Positions 8,058 through 19,100 of a stretch of DNA of 64,000 nt are shown piece by piece. Position numbers and translations under genes: made by a program. A model generated the notes under the pieces. That model saw only the letters and a list, made by a program, of their open reading frames with translations. It had not been told where the DNA came from and ran no database searches. Source of the DNA: Granulicella sp. dw_53 (GTDB taxonomy: Bacteria > Acidobacteriota > Terriglobia > Terriglobales > Acidobacteriaceae); NCBI RefSeq assembly GCF_018449545.1, contig NZ_JAAVUR010000016.1, positions 62,001-126,000 of the forward strand. The letters run 5' to 3'. Position 1 is the stretch's first letter, and each line of letters opens with the position of its first letter.

Positions 8058-9833
8058 CTATGGGATGTAGTAGCGGAAGCTGGTATAGACCATATTATTC
8101 GTGGCCTTGGGACTACCCCCGATACCGGTCCATCCTTCTCGTGTGAGGTAGCTGTAAGCTACGCCGTATTGAAGCTTTCCAGCCGGTCCGTTGTAAAAGC
8201 GGTAGACCCACCCGACTGAACCTTGGATGATCGCTCGTGTGGCTCCCAGGCATATGCCTGTCCCTGGAGCAAAGCCAGTCCCTGCTGTCGGTACAGCTTC
8301 CGTATTGCAGCCGGCATTACTGGCAGTCGGCGGCGCATACCCTACTAACTCTCCGGTTGTGGGATTTCTGTAATAAGTACGCTGCGCGTATTCTGTGCCG
8401 AAGTAACTGAAGAGATCGAGATTTTTCTTTGGACGAACCTCAAAAGATAAAAGAGTCTGCGAATTGCGAATCGGGGCAAGTGTACCGTTAGGATGAACCG
8501 TTATGTCTGGCAGAAGCGAAGCACCGTAGCGGCCCGTTCCGGTACCCGCAACGAGGTGAAGACCGAGATCGGCCTTCTTCGTCACGGGAAAGCGAGCACT
8601 TGCGACGAAGCCGCCACCGAGCTTGGTGTCGTTCTGCGCTCCTGCCTCAGTCGTGATGGCGGGGTAGTATCGGTCGCGGAAGAACCGAGCGATACCGCCA
8701 ATCTCGTAATGGCCATAGCCCGGATCAAAGGCCACTTTAGCGATAACATCCGGCGCAACCTGGTTGGTGTAGTTTGCTGCCGAGTTCTCCAAGCCCGCCA
8801 GCGAGCCTGCGTTCCCAAAGAAGAAGTTGGTCGGCGCATTCGTAGCGGCAAACTGGTATTGCGAATTCTCCAGTGCAACCGCGACAGTCATCTTTGGCGT
8901 GATGGAATCCTGGAAGCGGAACCCCGTCTGACGAACATACGTAAAGCCAACATGAAGATTTCCGTCAAAGAAGATTGGAATTGCCTCTTCTCCGGGATTG
9001 GTAGACTTTCTGTTTTCTGTCATCAAAGTCCACATCTGGCCGCCGGTGAACTTGAAGTCCCCGAACGCGGCCTGACCCCAAGCCTGCCGTGTTCGTAAGG
9101 TGTAGCTATTGCTCTGCAGATTGTTCGACGTGATACCGGCGGATAGAAAGTCGCCTTCGAAGTAGCCACGGATCGTTCCAAAGGGAGCCTTGCCACTTAC
9201 CAGCAGAGAGAGACGGGACTGCCGGGCGGTCGGTAGAAACTCGCTGGTCCGTGCCTCGCCGGAGTTCATGTACGGTGTGGCGTTGAAGTTGGTGTAAATA
9301 TCGGCGTTCATGGCCCGCTGTCGCCAGATCGTTTCGCCGGCCAGGAAACCTCCAGGAGTAAGTGTCACGCCCTTGTAGTGGATTGAGGCTGGCTCATCGA
9401 TACTCTTTTGGATCTCCACCTGTGTGGTCTGAACCTCTTTGACTGTGATCGCGTTGGAGCTACTCTCCGTCCGTAGAGTCGACACAGTCGATTGGAGCCC
9501 GCTCATAGTCGTGGCATTGTCATGCACTGAGTTATCGATCGCCTCAACCCTTGCAGCCGTCGTCGCCACCTTCTCCTGCGTTGATTGCGTACCGGTACTC
9601 ATGGCCTCAATCTGAGCATCGCGTGCGGCGAGTCGAGACTTCAACTCGTCAATTTGGCTCTGGAGGTCCTGCCGCATCTGCTGAATCTGCGTTTCCAGGG
9701 AAGGAACCGACGCTTTCTTCGTCGCTTTGCGGTGCGGCCGTGTCGTTATAGCCGTTCTATTCTGCGGCAATGCGAGGGGGGTGAAGCTCAGCGGGGATGC
9801 GAGCAACAAGACTAGCTTGAGCGAAATCTTCAT
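8058..9833 (-). CDS. Outer-membrane porin with N-terminal periplasmic coiled coil
   Basis: A 591-residue protein with a signal peptide (about residues 1-23), then a coiled-coil segment (about 45-150, for example LETQIQQMRQDLQSQIDEL and LAARDAQIEAMS) and a beta-barrel of about 420 residues rich in alternating aromatic/polar strands. It ends in an aromatic stretch (TSFRYYIP), as outer-membrane barrels often do. Porins with a leading coiled coil are common in Acidobacteria and resemble the OprP/OprO-like group. ATG 9833 is preceded by GAGG. It lies directly downstream of the PL26-like lyase gene on the same strand (about 196-base gap), so it may serve uptake of the products. Substrate is inferred from context only. 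Confidence 0.82.
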   Translation of the reverse strand: MKISLKLVLLLASPLSFTPLALPQNRTAITTRPHRKATKKASVPSLETQIQQMRQDLQSQIDELKSRLAARDAQIEAMSTGTQSTQEKVATTAARVEAIDNSVHDNATTMSGLQSTVSTLRTESSSNAITVKEVQTTQVEIQKSIDEPASIHYKGVTLTPGGFLAGETIWRQRAMNADIYTNFNATPYMNSGEARTSEFLPTARQSRLSLLVSGKAPFGTIRGYFEGDFLSAGITSNNLQSNSYTLRTRQAWGQAAFGDFKFTGGQMWTLMTENRKSTNPGEEAIPIFFDGNLHVGFTYVRQTGFRFQDSITPKMTVAVALENSQYQFAATNAPTNFFFGNAGSLAGLENSAANYTNQVAPDVIAKVAFDPGYGHYEIGGIARFFRDRYYPAITTEAGAQNDTKLGGGFVASARFPVTKKADLGLHLVAGTGTGRYGASLLPDITVHPNGTLAPIRNSQTLLSFEVRPKKNLDLFSYFGTEYAQRTYYRNPTTGELVGYAPPTASNAGCNTEAVPTAGTGFAPGTGICLGATRAIIQGSVGWVYRFYNGPAGKLQYGVAYSYLTREGWTGIGGSPKATNNMVYTSFRYYIP

Positions 9834-10029
9834 AAGGCCTCAAAAGTGAACTACAGAGAATAATAGGTTCGATGCCGAATGTTAGGGATCGATCAGAGCA
9901 ATGTTCGACAGATTCGCTACGGAATGCTTTTGCCTCGATAGGCAAGCAGAGATCCGGCAGAGACCAAGAAGGTAGTGAGCACGACCTACAGTGTGTGCCG
10001 ACGATGGCGAGCACTCTTTGAAATGTTGG

Positions 10030-12816
10030 CTACCTTGGCACTGCGACCGAACGGCTACGGAAGTCCCGTGTGGTACGCACGGCGGCCTCGATGGGTAGCT
10101 GGTCCTTGCAGAGTTCGAGCACCTCGATGCATTGCAACGCGGTCTGCGAGGCCTCATTCGTCGAGATCCTAGGGTCCTCCTGAACGGGGCGTAGAGAGTT
10201 CGAGCCAGACACCATGGATGGATTCGCGATCCCTCCACCCTGGGAGAGCAGCATGGCGACCGCTTTCCTGGCGTAAGCAATGTTACCGGTCTTGGCATAG
10301 ACATAGGCGGCGAGACGAGGTCCACTCTGCCCGGGCGGCACGTATTGAGCTTCGGCGCCTTCGTTGTGCGTGGTTCGATCCTTGTCCCATACCTCGGACG
10401 GTGCAATACCAAGTCGGCACAACTCAAGCCAGGCATCTTCGAAGTCCTTGCGTCCGAGCAGCGGCACCAGCTCGAACATGACCTCACCGCCGCCCTGGAT
10501 GGTGGCGAGATTATAGTTGGCCGGCACGAGCGCGTTCGTCTGCGGATTTAGGATTGCAGTAAGCTTTCCGGTCGCGTTGTCGAATCCGACGGTGGCTGCC
10601 AGCGCCTTCGAATTGGCCTCCGGCTTGCCGGTCTCGAGGCCATACGGCATCGCCAGAATCGAATCTACGCCATTCATTATCTTGTCGCGCCAACTCTTGT
10701 CGCCAGTGCGTTCCCACTCCGTCATCCAGTTCCCGGCCAGGGCGAACCAGTCCGGGCCAATGCGGATGCGTACGGGCGGCTCACCGGCCAGCTTGGGCTC
10801 GGCTTCGCGCATCGGATCGAAGTTGCCGACGCTAATGCCCGAGTGCTCAGCAGCTTCGCGGATGATGTCGCCGGTGCGCTCGTCGGTGGTGAGGTAGTAG
10901 AAAGGCCGCCAATGGGCTGCTTGGCTAACGCGGGCCTCCTTAGCGCCGTCGCCCCACTTGACGACGTTGTGTCGAGAGCCAAGACCGCACATGGGGCCGA
11001 GATGGTAGGTGTCCGTCTCGCTGGTATTGCGGGCATGAGCCTCGGCCAGACGGAAGAGGTCGGCACGGCCGCTGCGCAGGTAGCTATACCAGAGCCAGAG
11101 CGGTGCGCCAAGTTCGGTATTGTCCCACGCGTGACCGCCCCAATCGTAGTGCCAGACGTGCCGCGCAGCGGAGTAGGAGTGGATGAAGTCGCCATACTGC
11201 CAGAAGCCATACCACGAGCGATCGTCCACCTGACGCTGGTAGTAGGCAAGGACGGAGTCCAGACCGTCCTCGATAGATTTTTTGAATGGAGTGGAGCGGT
11301 CGGGCAAGCTCCAGACGCCGAAAACACCGGTGGAGTGAAGGTACTCTGGCGTGGCCGCGAGCAACGGGAGCTGGGTGCCGACGGTAGCCATCGCGACCGT
11401 ATCAGCTTTGCCGAGAAAGGCGGATGAGGCGAACAGGGTGAGTTCGCTGGTGCGGGCGACTCCGTGGGCCGTGGAGAGGCCAGGTTGCGCGTCTTCGTAA
11501 GCAGCGGGGAGGCCGTGGCCGTGGGTGTCGTAGAAGCGCATATCCATCTCGGGCGCGTCTGGAGACCACAGCCATGCAATCAGTTTGGCGCTGGGACTGG
11601 CGGCGTTCTGCACTTCGAGCGCAGTGGGAAACGACTGCCAGAAGTTGCGAATGCTGATGGCGAGACCGCCGCTCAGGTCGCCTGCGTAGACCAGACCAGA
11701 GGCGCGTGTTCCTGAGGCAGAGAAGATCCAGGTACTCTCCGGGCCAGTACGCTTGCTGATCGTGAATCCGTCGGGACTGGGTTGGATGAGTTTGAAGTCG
11801 TTCCAGACAGCGTTCTGCCCAAAGACAGGGGGAGGGCTAAATGGCTGGCCGGACTCCTGCGCAGCGTTGCCGCCACCAGGTTGTAGCGGCTCGGACCAAA
11901 GTCCACCATCGGAGCCGGTAAATCGGACCGTGCGGTTGAGCGCCGGGTCGCGCATGGGAACGTCGATCTCGAGACCGAGGCCGCGGACGAAGTCCTTCTC
12001 CTGGTCGCCGTCGAAGATGATGGTATGAACGACCCTAATCGAGGTCTGGCCGGAGTAGAAGTAGAGGCGCACGGTGAAGGGCAGCCACTCGCGTTGCGAG
12101 GAGGCGCCGCGATGCATGCCTTCGATCTTGACGACGGCGCGGACAGGCCCGGATTGCTCCACCGTGACCTGCTTCACATTGGACAGGAAGCGTTCTCGCT
12201 GCGGGGAGTCTTCGGGATGATTAGCCGGTCCGCTCTGCAAGATGCAGACGAGTTGTCCGGAGCTGGCGACTTCTTTTCCGGCGATGCTGATGGAATTGAT
12301 GAGATTGGAACCGCTGAGCGGGATCGCGCACTTGAGCGCACCTGTGTCGACGAGAACAGATTTGCCGTTGTTGGTGACGTTGAGAGCACCCGCGAGGGCG
12401 GGGGCGGAGGCGGGGGCGGGGGCGGGGGCGGGGGAGAGCGTAACGGGACCCTGGAAGCTGCCGGGCAATACCGTAGCAAAGCCAGTCCACTTGATCGAGC
12501 CATCCGACCAGTAAGCCAGTGGCCAGCTTTGCAAGGGCAGGTTCCGCTCCTGTGAACTCAGATGAAAACCTGAGTTGCGCGAGACGGCGCCTTGTGGCCA
12601 GGGGACACCCCAACTGATTCCGGCAGGCATCGTAGCTGGTTCCTTGTTGAGCAAACGCAGGTCGACGGGACGCAAGGTGGTCGGGCCCGCTGATGCGATT
12701 CCATCAGCGGGGACCGCCTCGGCATAGAGACTACTGTCGACGAGGGAGGAAGTAGAGATCGCGGCACTGACGAAGGCGGCATCCTTCAGGAACTCCCGGC
12801 GAGTTGTTTGCCTCAC
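10030..12816 (-). CDS. Tat-exported exo-rhamnogalacturonan-lyase-like protein (PcRGLX/YetA, PL26-like)
   Basis: A 928-residue protein starting at GTG 12816, which has GGAG seven bases upstream. The N-terminus contains a twin-arginine signal (TTRREFLKDAAFVSAA). The body matches the layout of the PcRGLX/YetA family (polysaccharide lyase family 26): an N-terminal RIFT-barrel-like domain with 'GISWGVPWPQGAV' and 'WPLAYWSDGSIKWTGF', a middle beta domain ('VDTGALKCAIP', 'TSIRVVHTIIFDGDQEKDFVRGLG'), and an alpha/alpha-barrel with 'WHYDWGGHAWDNTELG', 'DTYHLGPMCGLGSRHNVVKWGDGAKE' and 'HNEGAEAQYVPPG'. Members cleave or process rhamnogalacturonan I chain ends. A Pro/Ala linker near residues 130-142 is encoded by an extreme G/C repeat. 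The DUF6250 gene lies divergently upstream. Catalysis is inferred from family likeness. Confidence 0.72.
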   Translation of the reverse strand: MRQTTRREFLKDAAFVSAAISTSSLVDSSLYAEAVPADGIASAGPTTLRPVDLRLLNKEPATMPAGISWGVPWPQGAVSRNSGFHLSSQERNLPLQSWPLAYWSDGSIKWTGFATVLPGSFQGPVTLSPAPAPAPASAPALAGALNVTNNGKSVLVDTGALKCAIPLSGSNLINSISIAGKEVASSGQLVCILQSGPANHPEDSPQRERFLSNVKQVTVEQSGPVRAVVKIEGMHRGASSQREWLPFTVRLYFYSGQTSIRVVHTIIFDGDQEKDFVRGLGLEIDVPMRDPALNRTVRFTGSDGGLWSEPLQPGGGNAAQESGQPFSPPPVFGQNAVWNDFKLIQPSPDGFTISKRTGPESTWIFSASGTRASGLVYAGDLSGGLAISIRNFWQSFPTALEVQNAASPSAKLIAWLWSPDAPEMDMRFYDTHGHGLPAAYEDAQPGLSTAHGVARTSELTLFASSAFLGKADTVAMATVGTQLPLLAATPEYLHSTGVFGVWSLPDRSTPFKKSIEDGLDSVLAYYQRQVDDRSWYGFWQYGDFIHSYSAARHVWHYDWGGHAWDNTELGAPLWLWYSYLRSGRADLFRLAEAHARNTSETDTYHLGPMCGLGSRHNVVKWGDGAKEARVSQAAHWRPFYYLTTDERTGDIIREAAEHSGISVGNFDPMREAEPKLAGEPPVRIRIGPDWFALAGNWMTEWERTGDKSWRDKIMNGVDSILAMPYGLETGKPEANSKALAATVGFDNATGKLTAILNPQTNALVPANYNLATIQGGGEVMFELVPLLGRKDFEDAWLELCRLGIAPSEVWDKDRTTHNEGAEAQYVPPGQSGPRLAAYVYAKTGNIAYARKAVAMLLSQGGGIANPSMVSGSNSLRPVQEDPRISTNEASQTALQCIEVLELCKDQLPIEAAVRTTRDFRSRSVAVPR
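12392..12434 (+). repeat. GGGGGC-type simple repeat, G-quadruplex-capable on the + strand
   Basis: A run of tandem GGGGGC/GGAGGC-like units inside the lyase gene, encoding an alternating Pro-Ala segment on the minus strand. It has more than four runs of three or more Gs, so the non-coding strand could fold into a quadruplex. It is also a likely slippage site. Confidence 0.7.
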
Positions 12817-13088
12817 AGATCATCTCCGAAACAAGTTTAGTTAGTTGGTACTGACCGCCTATTATCTGCTGCTATTGCTGCGGTTGGGAAGCGATGGCGT
12901 TCGATAATCGGGGCGGACAGTCTGCCAGTGATGAAAGAAACGTGCCGCCTATACGCTCACGGCTTATGCGAGTGCGCGTAGAAGAAGACCAATGCAAGAG
13001 AGAAAGAATAGAACGATGCGCATCTCCGGTTCTCCAGGCAGGGATCAGAATAGAGGCGGGCAAGCTGCTATGCTCGGGTCACGGAGCT

Positions 13089-13874
13089 ATGAAGCGTACT
13101 CTTTTGCTGCAACGAATCCGGAGTGTAGCCGTATGTGCCATCATTTTGGTAATGGCAGCAGTCACGGTATGGTGTCAGGCAACTCCTCCAGATAAACGAT
13201 TGCACGCTGGCAAGGTGCTCTACGCAGATGACTTTACCCACGGTCTGGGCTCCTGGCGTGTGGAGATGGAGAAGCCCGGAGCGGTAACTGGAAAAGATGG
13301 CGTCCTCGACATCGATGTTCCGGCGGGTGTAACGGTTTGGTTTCGTCAGGAGTTGGACGGACCGGTGATGATTCAGTACGAAGCAACGGTCGTCTCTGCC
13401 AGCGGGCCAAATGATCGCGTCAGTGATTTGAACAGCTTCTGGATGGCCACAGACCCGAGGGCGCCGGACGATCTGTTTGCCCATGAGCGATCCGGCAAGT
13501 TTGCGGAGTACAACCTCCTCAGCATGTATTACGTGGGCCTTGGCGGCAACGGTAACACCACCACGCGCTTTCGCCGTTACATTGGCGATGAAACAGAACG
13601 CCCACTGCTTCCGCAAAACGACCTCTCCGTCTCCCAGCAGCCGTCCAAAGGGATCGTTCCTAATAAAGTGCAGACCATCACCTTGATCGCGGACGAACAT
13701 ATCATCCAGTACTGGCGTGATACGGAAAGGATCTTCGAGATGATCGACCAACAGCCTTATACCAAGGGTTGGTTCGGTATCCGGACAACGAAGAACCATA
13801 TGCAGATACGCAATTTGCGAATTGTGCGTCTGGTCAGTTCTGAAGATGCGTCCCTCACGAAGTCCAGGAAATAA
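13089..13874 (+). CDS. DUF6250 family secreted protein
   Basis: A 261-residue product from ATG 13089, chosen because it opens a good signal peptide (MKRTLLLQRIRSVAV... to about residue 31); the open frame continues 65 codons upstream without signal features. The mature part carries DUF6250-type blocks: 'YADDFTHGLGSWRVEMEKPG', 'SGPNDRVSDLNSFWMATDP', 'YYVGLGGNGNTTTRFRRY' and a C-terminal 'GWFGIRTTKNHMQIRNLRI'. It is a beta-sandwich (concanavalin-like) family that in many genomes neighbours exo-rhamnogalacturonan-lyase-like genes, exactly as here, with the PL26-like gene divergent. The activity of the family is not firmly known to me; a carbohydrate-binding or glycan-processing role is inferred. 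Confidence 0.75.
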   Translation: MKRTLLLQRIRSVAVCAIILVMAAVTVWCQATPPDKRLHAGKVLYADDFTHGLGSWRVEMEKPGAVTGKDGVLDIDVPAGVTVWFRQELDGPVMIQYEATVVSASGPNDRVSDLNSFWMATDPRAPDDLFAHERSGKFAEYNLLSMYYVGLGGNGNTTTRFRRYIGDETERPLLPQNDLSVSQQPSKGIVPNKVQTITLIADEHIIQYWRDTERIFEMIDQQPYTKGWFGIRTTKNHMQIRNLRIVRLVSSEDASLTKSRK

Positions 13875-14100
13875 TCGCGGCGACTATGAATCAACGCTTG
13901 CCGAGGACTCCAGATCAACGCGAGCCCAGACAATTATTGCCCGGACACCGATCAAATGATGTCGGGTAGCCAGGGTGTGCACTGTCTTCATGAAGACCAT
14001 CGACCACCACATGATCCTTAGTGATTAGTAAAGGACTGCCACACATGATGCATCTCGGACGAAATCACGACAAGACTATGCCGATACATTGATGGATGCC

Positions 14101-16095
14101 CTATTGATTTTCATTATGAGCGTTGGCCTGCTTGTCTGATCCGCCAAAGACTACTTCTTCGGTGGAGGTTGTTGTAGTACCAAATTTCGGATTGATGTAT
14201 TGCTCCAGAAAGGCAAGTTGCTTCTGCCATGCGTCCAGACGATGTGATGGTTGAGCAAATCCATGCAACTCGCCCGGATAGGTGAAATAGAAAACAGTCT
14301 TGTGATGCTCCCTCAAAGCCTTTGCGAAAAACGCGGAGTCCGCTGGAGGAACTTGCGGATCATTTTCTCCATGCATGATGAGGAGAGGCGTCTTGACCTT
14401 GTCGACTTGTAGCAAAACATTGGCCTGACGATAGATTTCAGGTTTCTCTGTTGGAGTTCCGCCCATCTTCATCATCCAACGGATTGCCGAAGGCGGATTA
14501 GTCCGTTCAACGAAGAGTTGACGGTCCACAACACCATACAACTCGATGGCGGCGGCAAATAGATTTGGATAGTGCACTACCATGTACGCTACCATCGTGC
14601 CTCCGTGACTTCCTCCTCCGATGGCAAGCCGTGTGGGATCGGCGAGGCCGCGGGCGACTAGATATTGTGCGCCAGCAGCTACGTCATCGACTTCTCCACC
14701 GTTCGAATCTTCGACATTTAGGTTGCGGAAGACCTCGCCGTAGCCGCTGCTGCCCCTATAGTTGGGTTCGAGTACCACGTAGCCAGCCTGCGCAAGAAAT
14801 TGTGCCCATCCATCAGCACGAAACACATCTTGCGACTCTGGACCACCATGGATCCATAGGACAGCAGGCAACTTCACGTCAGACTTTATGTTGCGCGGCG
14901 TGTAGAGCAGACCGGCGATCTCCTTGCCGTCTTTGCTCTTCCATGTAACACGTTCCGGAACCCGTGCGGATGCGGAAAAGTTTTTCGGCGTGGTCTCTGT
15001 AAGATGTCTTGGTCGCGACTGCGTTGCGAGATCCTGCACCAGGAGATCAGAGGTCTCTACGGGAGATTGATGATTGAAGTAGATACTCTTACTGTCAGGC
15101 GCCCACTGTGGATGTGACACCAGACCGGGAATATCAAATTTTGCTACCTGATGTGCTTCGCCCCCATTCGTAGGGATGGTCCAAAGATTCGTAGCTTCGA
15201 GCAGACCACGGTTGGATATAAAAGCGATACTCTTACCGTCGGGAGAGAAGACCGGATCTTCGTCTTCGAAGGCCCCTTCGGTAATCTGTTTGGGCTCACC
15301 GCCCTTTACTGGAAGCAGGTACAGATGGCTCCATCCCGAATTTTGGAGGAGAGTGGCAAGAGTATGGCCATCTGGAGACCAAGCAGCACTGCGGATCGAC
15401 CATCCACCACCGCGATCTACGGGAGATGTATAGAGCACAACGGGAGCACCAACAGGCTGACCGCCGCGGGAGTCGAACCTGAGCAAATTAAGGCGGCCGC
15501 TGAAGTACTCCTTCTCCCGAGTGACGTAGACAATCTCGTCGCCACGGGGAGACCAGTGACCATCTTCAGCTGCCTCTTTTGTGGAGGTCAGATAGCTTGT
15601 CGTATTGCCATCATCGCTAACAACCAAAAGGCTGTTAACTCCACGCCGTCCACTCTGAAAGAGAATCCACCGGCCTTGGGGAGACCAACGGGGAGCGCGG
15701 TCCGTCGCCTGGCGTGGGTCACCAGCGCCTCCGGGGGCGTTTGTAAGACGATGTGGAGTTCCTCCATTCGCAGAGACAATCCAGATGCTGCCCTGGCTAG
15801 CATAGGCTATACGTTTGCCGTCGGGAGACCAGTCGAGCCCAGACTTTTCGCCCTGAGTGCTGGTCAGTTGCACTGGCCAGCCCCCTTGGGTCGGCAGTAG
15901 GACAATCTGGCCATCGCGTGTTAGAGCTACTGTCTTGCCGTCAGGGGAGAGGGTCGATTCAATGACTGGCTTTAAGGAGAGCAGATCCTGCAGAGTCAGG
16001 TGGCCTTCCTGTGCAACGGCGGCATCACTGGAAAAGTAAAAAGAGAATAGGACGATGACTGAAGCATGAAATAGTGGGCTACGGAGAAAACGCAA
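14101..16095 (-). CDS. S9 family (prolyl oligopeptidase/DPP-like) peptidase
   Basis: A 664-residue exported serine peptidase. A signal peptide (about residues 1-28, ending 'AVAQ') precedes a beta-propeller of TolB/WD40-like repeats with recurrent 'SPDGK' units (about 40-390), then a C-terminal alpha/beta-hydrolase domain with 'AVLWIHGGPESQ', the nucleophile elbow 'GGGSHGGTMVAYM', acid Asp in 'MHGENDPQVPPAD', and base His in 'GELHGFAQP'. The start is TTG 16095, with AAGG about eight bases upstream. It lies 62 bases downstream of a TonB-dependent receptor gene on the same strand, so the two may be co-transcribed for capture and hydrolysis of peptides, although propeller peptidases accept only short substrates. 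Confidence 0.92.
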   Translation of the reverse strand: MRFLRSPLFHASVIVLFSFYFSSDAAVAQEGHLTLQDLLSLKPVIESTLSPDGKTVALTRDGQIVLLPTQGGWPVQLTSTQGEKSGLDWSPDGKRIAYASQGSIWIVSANGGTPHRLTNAPGGAGDPRQATDRAPRWSPQGRWILFQSGRRGVNSLLVVSDDGNTTSYLTSTKEAAEDGHWSPRGDEIVYVTREKEYFSGRLNLLRFDSRGGQPVGAPVVLYTSPVDRGGGWSIRSAAWSPDGHTLATLLQNSGWSHLYLLPVKGGEPKQITEGAFEDEDPVFSPDGKSIAFISNRGLLEATNLWTIPTNGGEAHQVAKFDIPGLVSHPQWAPDSKSIYFNHQSPVETSDLLVQDLATQSRPRHLTETTPKNFSASARVPERVTWKSKDGKEIAGLLYTPRNIKSDVKLPAVLWIHGGPESQDVFRADGWAQFLAQAGYVVLEPNYRGSSGYGEVFRNLNVEDSNGGEVDDVAAGAQYLVARGLADPTRLAIGGGSHGGTMVAYMVVHYPNLFAAAIELYGVVDRQLFVERTNPPSAIRWMMKMGGTPTEKPEIYRQANVLLQVDKVKTPLLIMHGENDPQVPPADSAFFAKALREHHKTVFYFTYPGELHGFAQPSHRLDAWQKQLAFLEQYINPKFGTTTTSTEEVVFGGSDKQANAHNENQ

Positions 16096-16157
16096 TGGTT
16101 CAGCCTTTCCTTACTGTGAGGCGCGAGCGCGACGGTATGAATACCGCTGACTTTAGC

Positions 16158-19100
16158 TTAGAGGTGTAGTTTCAACCCGAACTGTATCTGGCGTGATTGA
16201 GTCTGTCCGAGCGCTCGAGTTGAAAGCGACTGGCCAAACTGCGAACTCGCGATGCTTGAGGTCAGATTATTGAAGTTAGTGTGATTCAAAACATTGAAAA
16301 AATCTACCGTAAAACGCATGTTAACTTTTTCCGTAAGATTCGTTTGCTTATTGAGTTGCAAATCCCAATTGAAGAGACCCGGATTACGAAGGTAGCCGCG
16401 GTGCATACGCAGCAATGGATCGACGATGCCATCGCCCGTCCCGAAGGGGCACCCTGTCGCGCAGGTCGCAAAATAGTTCACAACCGGCACTGGGCCTGAA
16501 AAATTCTTGGTGAGAACTCCCTTTCTGTTCGATACCTTGCCTGTAACAATAACGCGGTCTGTATTGTCTCCGTCCCGATTTGCGTCCGTACCTGTAGTGG
16601 GTATGAAGGGTACTCCAGTCTGTGTATCGAAGATGGAGGCAAGTCCCCATCCTCCGATGGCACGGTCCGTCGCAGGACCCACGTCACTCAGGAACATGCT
16701 GTTGTGTCCGAAGGGCAAACGATAGGTCACGCTCGAAGCAAAGCGCTGTCGCACATCAAACGATGAGTCGCCGTAGTTAGTTTTGATGTTCGCATATTTG
16801 ACATATTTTGTTTGGAAGATCGTTTGAGCCTGAGCTTGGCTAAGAGAAAAGTTCCCTTCTGCGCACTGTACCGCGGCGGTCAACTTCGCCGCAGAGGATG
16901 CATTGGCAGCCTGCGCAGCCGGACACCCGCTTCCGGTAGCCATATATGGCGCAATCAGATTCTCCAATGTCGCTGCCGGTGTTGCAGAGTCCGTACTTGA
17001 CGACACATCGTCAGAGAGCACGTCATGACTGTGGCTCCAGCCGTAAGATGCCTCAAGGCCGATACCGCCATGCATCTGCCGGCGAACGTTCAGGAGCAGC
17101 GCGTTATAGTTCGAGGTCCCGTTCGATTGATGGTGGGAAAAAGAGCTGAACATTGGACGAATGATGTCGCTATTTATATCTGCCGCCGTCCTAACTACGG
17201 CCCCTTGATTGGATGGACGGAAAGCATCCGCAAAGGATGTTCCAAAGTTTGGCCGCGTCGTTGTAATCAGATGCTGCGCTACAGCGCCCACATAGGAGAT
17301 AGTCAACGCGGTGCTCGAATCGAGCTGTTGTGAGATAGCGAGGTTGTAATGTTGCGTGACCGGATTTTTCAGATTGGGGTCGATTGTCGTCAGTGTGTAC
17401 GATTGCGTCGAATTTACCGCGCTCGAAGCCACTGCGCCGGTGTAATTTCCCGTGGAGATCGTCGTGCTTAGCGTCTGTGGCGGATTGAAACGAGCATTGC
17501 CGTAAACATTCCCGAAGACGCGATCATAGAAGTAGCCATACCCACCGCGAACTACCGTTCGTCCCGTACCGAAGACATCCAATGCAAAACCGACACGCGG
17601 ACTAAAATTGCCAAACTGAGAGCAGTAGTTGCCAATCCCATGAGTCGCAGGATTGATCGCAGCGACTTGAGACAAGCCGCTATCGAAGGGCAATGATTTG
17701 CAAGCTTGTGGATTTCCGTTGGCGTCTACGATGTAGGCGTTCGATAGCAGGTTGTTCTTTTCTGTGAAAGGGTTGAATATCTCATATCGCAAGCCTATAT
17801 CGACGGTCAACTTCTTTGTTGCGCGATAACTGTCTTGAACGAAGTAGCCCTGTTCCCAGAGTCGATACTGACGGAACGAAGGCTGGATGTAGAAGGATTG
17901 CGATTGTGAGCTAAGAGCAAGATTATTAATATTGGCGAAGTTTTGTGCTGCAGATGCCTGCGCAGCAGTCATGCTGCCAGTAGCCGTTGCGCTCGTCGTG
18001 TCGAGAACAGTGATGCTGGGACGGATGGTGGAACTAAAAGTCGTATTATCCCAGATGCGGGTTATTTGCGCACCGAATTTGATTTCGTGCTTACCGCGCT
18101 GCCAGGAGACAGCATCCTGATAGGTCCATACAACTGGTATCTTGCTTTGAGGCTGATTGCTTGGAATGCCAATCGTGTTGAATCGGGCCGATGCCAACTG
18201 CAAGGTCGGAAAGCCATTGGGATCGCCGACACCAGCCGAAAACCCTCCTCCTGCATTGGGTCCTTGGGTTCGGTTGGCGCCTGCTGCCAGATCAGCAGAT
18301 GTAAGTGCTTCGGTAGGGGAGGCATTCGGTGTGCGCTGGAAACTGAAACGCGCGGTATTTAATAAGTTGGACGTGAAGATATGATTATCTTGGACGACAA
18401 TGTGGCTCGGACGAACCGTATTTCCTACGCCGAAGTTTGGAAGATTACCACTATTGGTGATTGCCGTTGGCACGGCATCGACGAGACTATAAGTAGCAAA
18501 TATGTTGTTCTTGTTTGAAATTTTCTGATCAATACGGACGAAGCCTGTATCTGAATCCAAATTGTTAGCAATATTCCGGTTGATCGTGGTTGACCATGTT
18601 GAAGTGTCTGTCGTTACAAATCCGACCGGGCCAGCAACTGAGGGATACGCCGCTGAAAAAAGAGCCTTGGATAGAGGATTCGTAAGGGCAGAGATGAACT
18701 GAGCGGTTGGAATTGGCACCTGGGTCGCATTGGTCGAACGCTGGCGGAAACCCTCGTATGAAATGGAGTAGAAGGTCCGATCTCGAAAGATATGACCACC
18801 TGCCCAAAATCCAAACTGGTTCTGCTTGAAAGGTGACTTGAAGCCCACCGGATTGAAGAAATTTCGCGTGTTGAGAACAGAGTTTCTTACGTATTCCCAC
18901 CCTGAGGCGTGGAAGTTATTATCTCCGGACTTCGTAACTACATTAATTACGCTACCTGAACTACGGCCAAATTCAGCGGACGCGTTGCTTGTAATGACAC
19001 TGAACTCAGCGATCGCATCCAGCGGAACAGAACTCGTCGCATTGCCACTGTTGCCGGCAGCGCCTGACGGTTGACGAGGATCGTTTGCATCGCCCCCATC

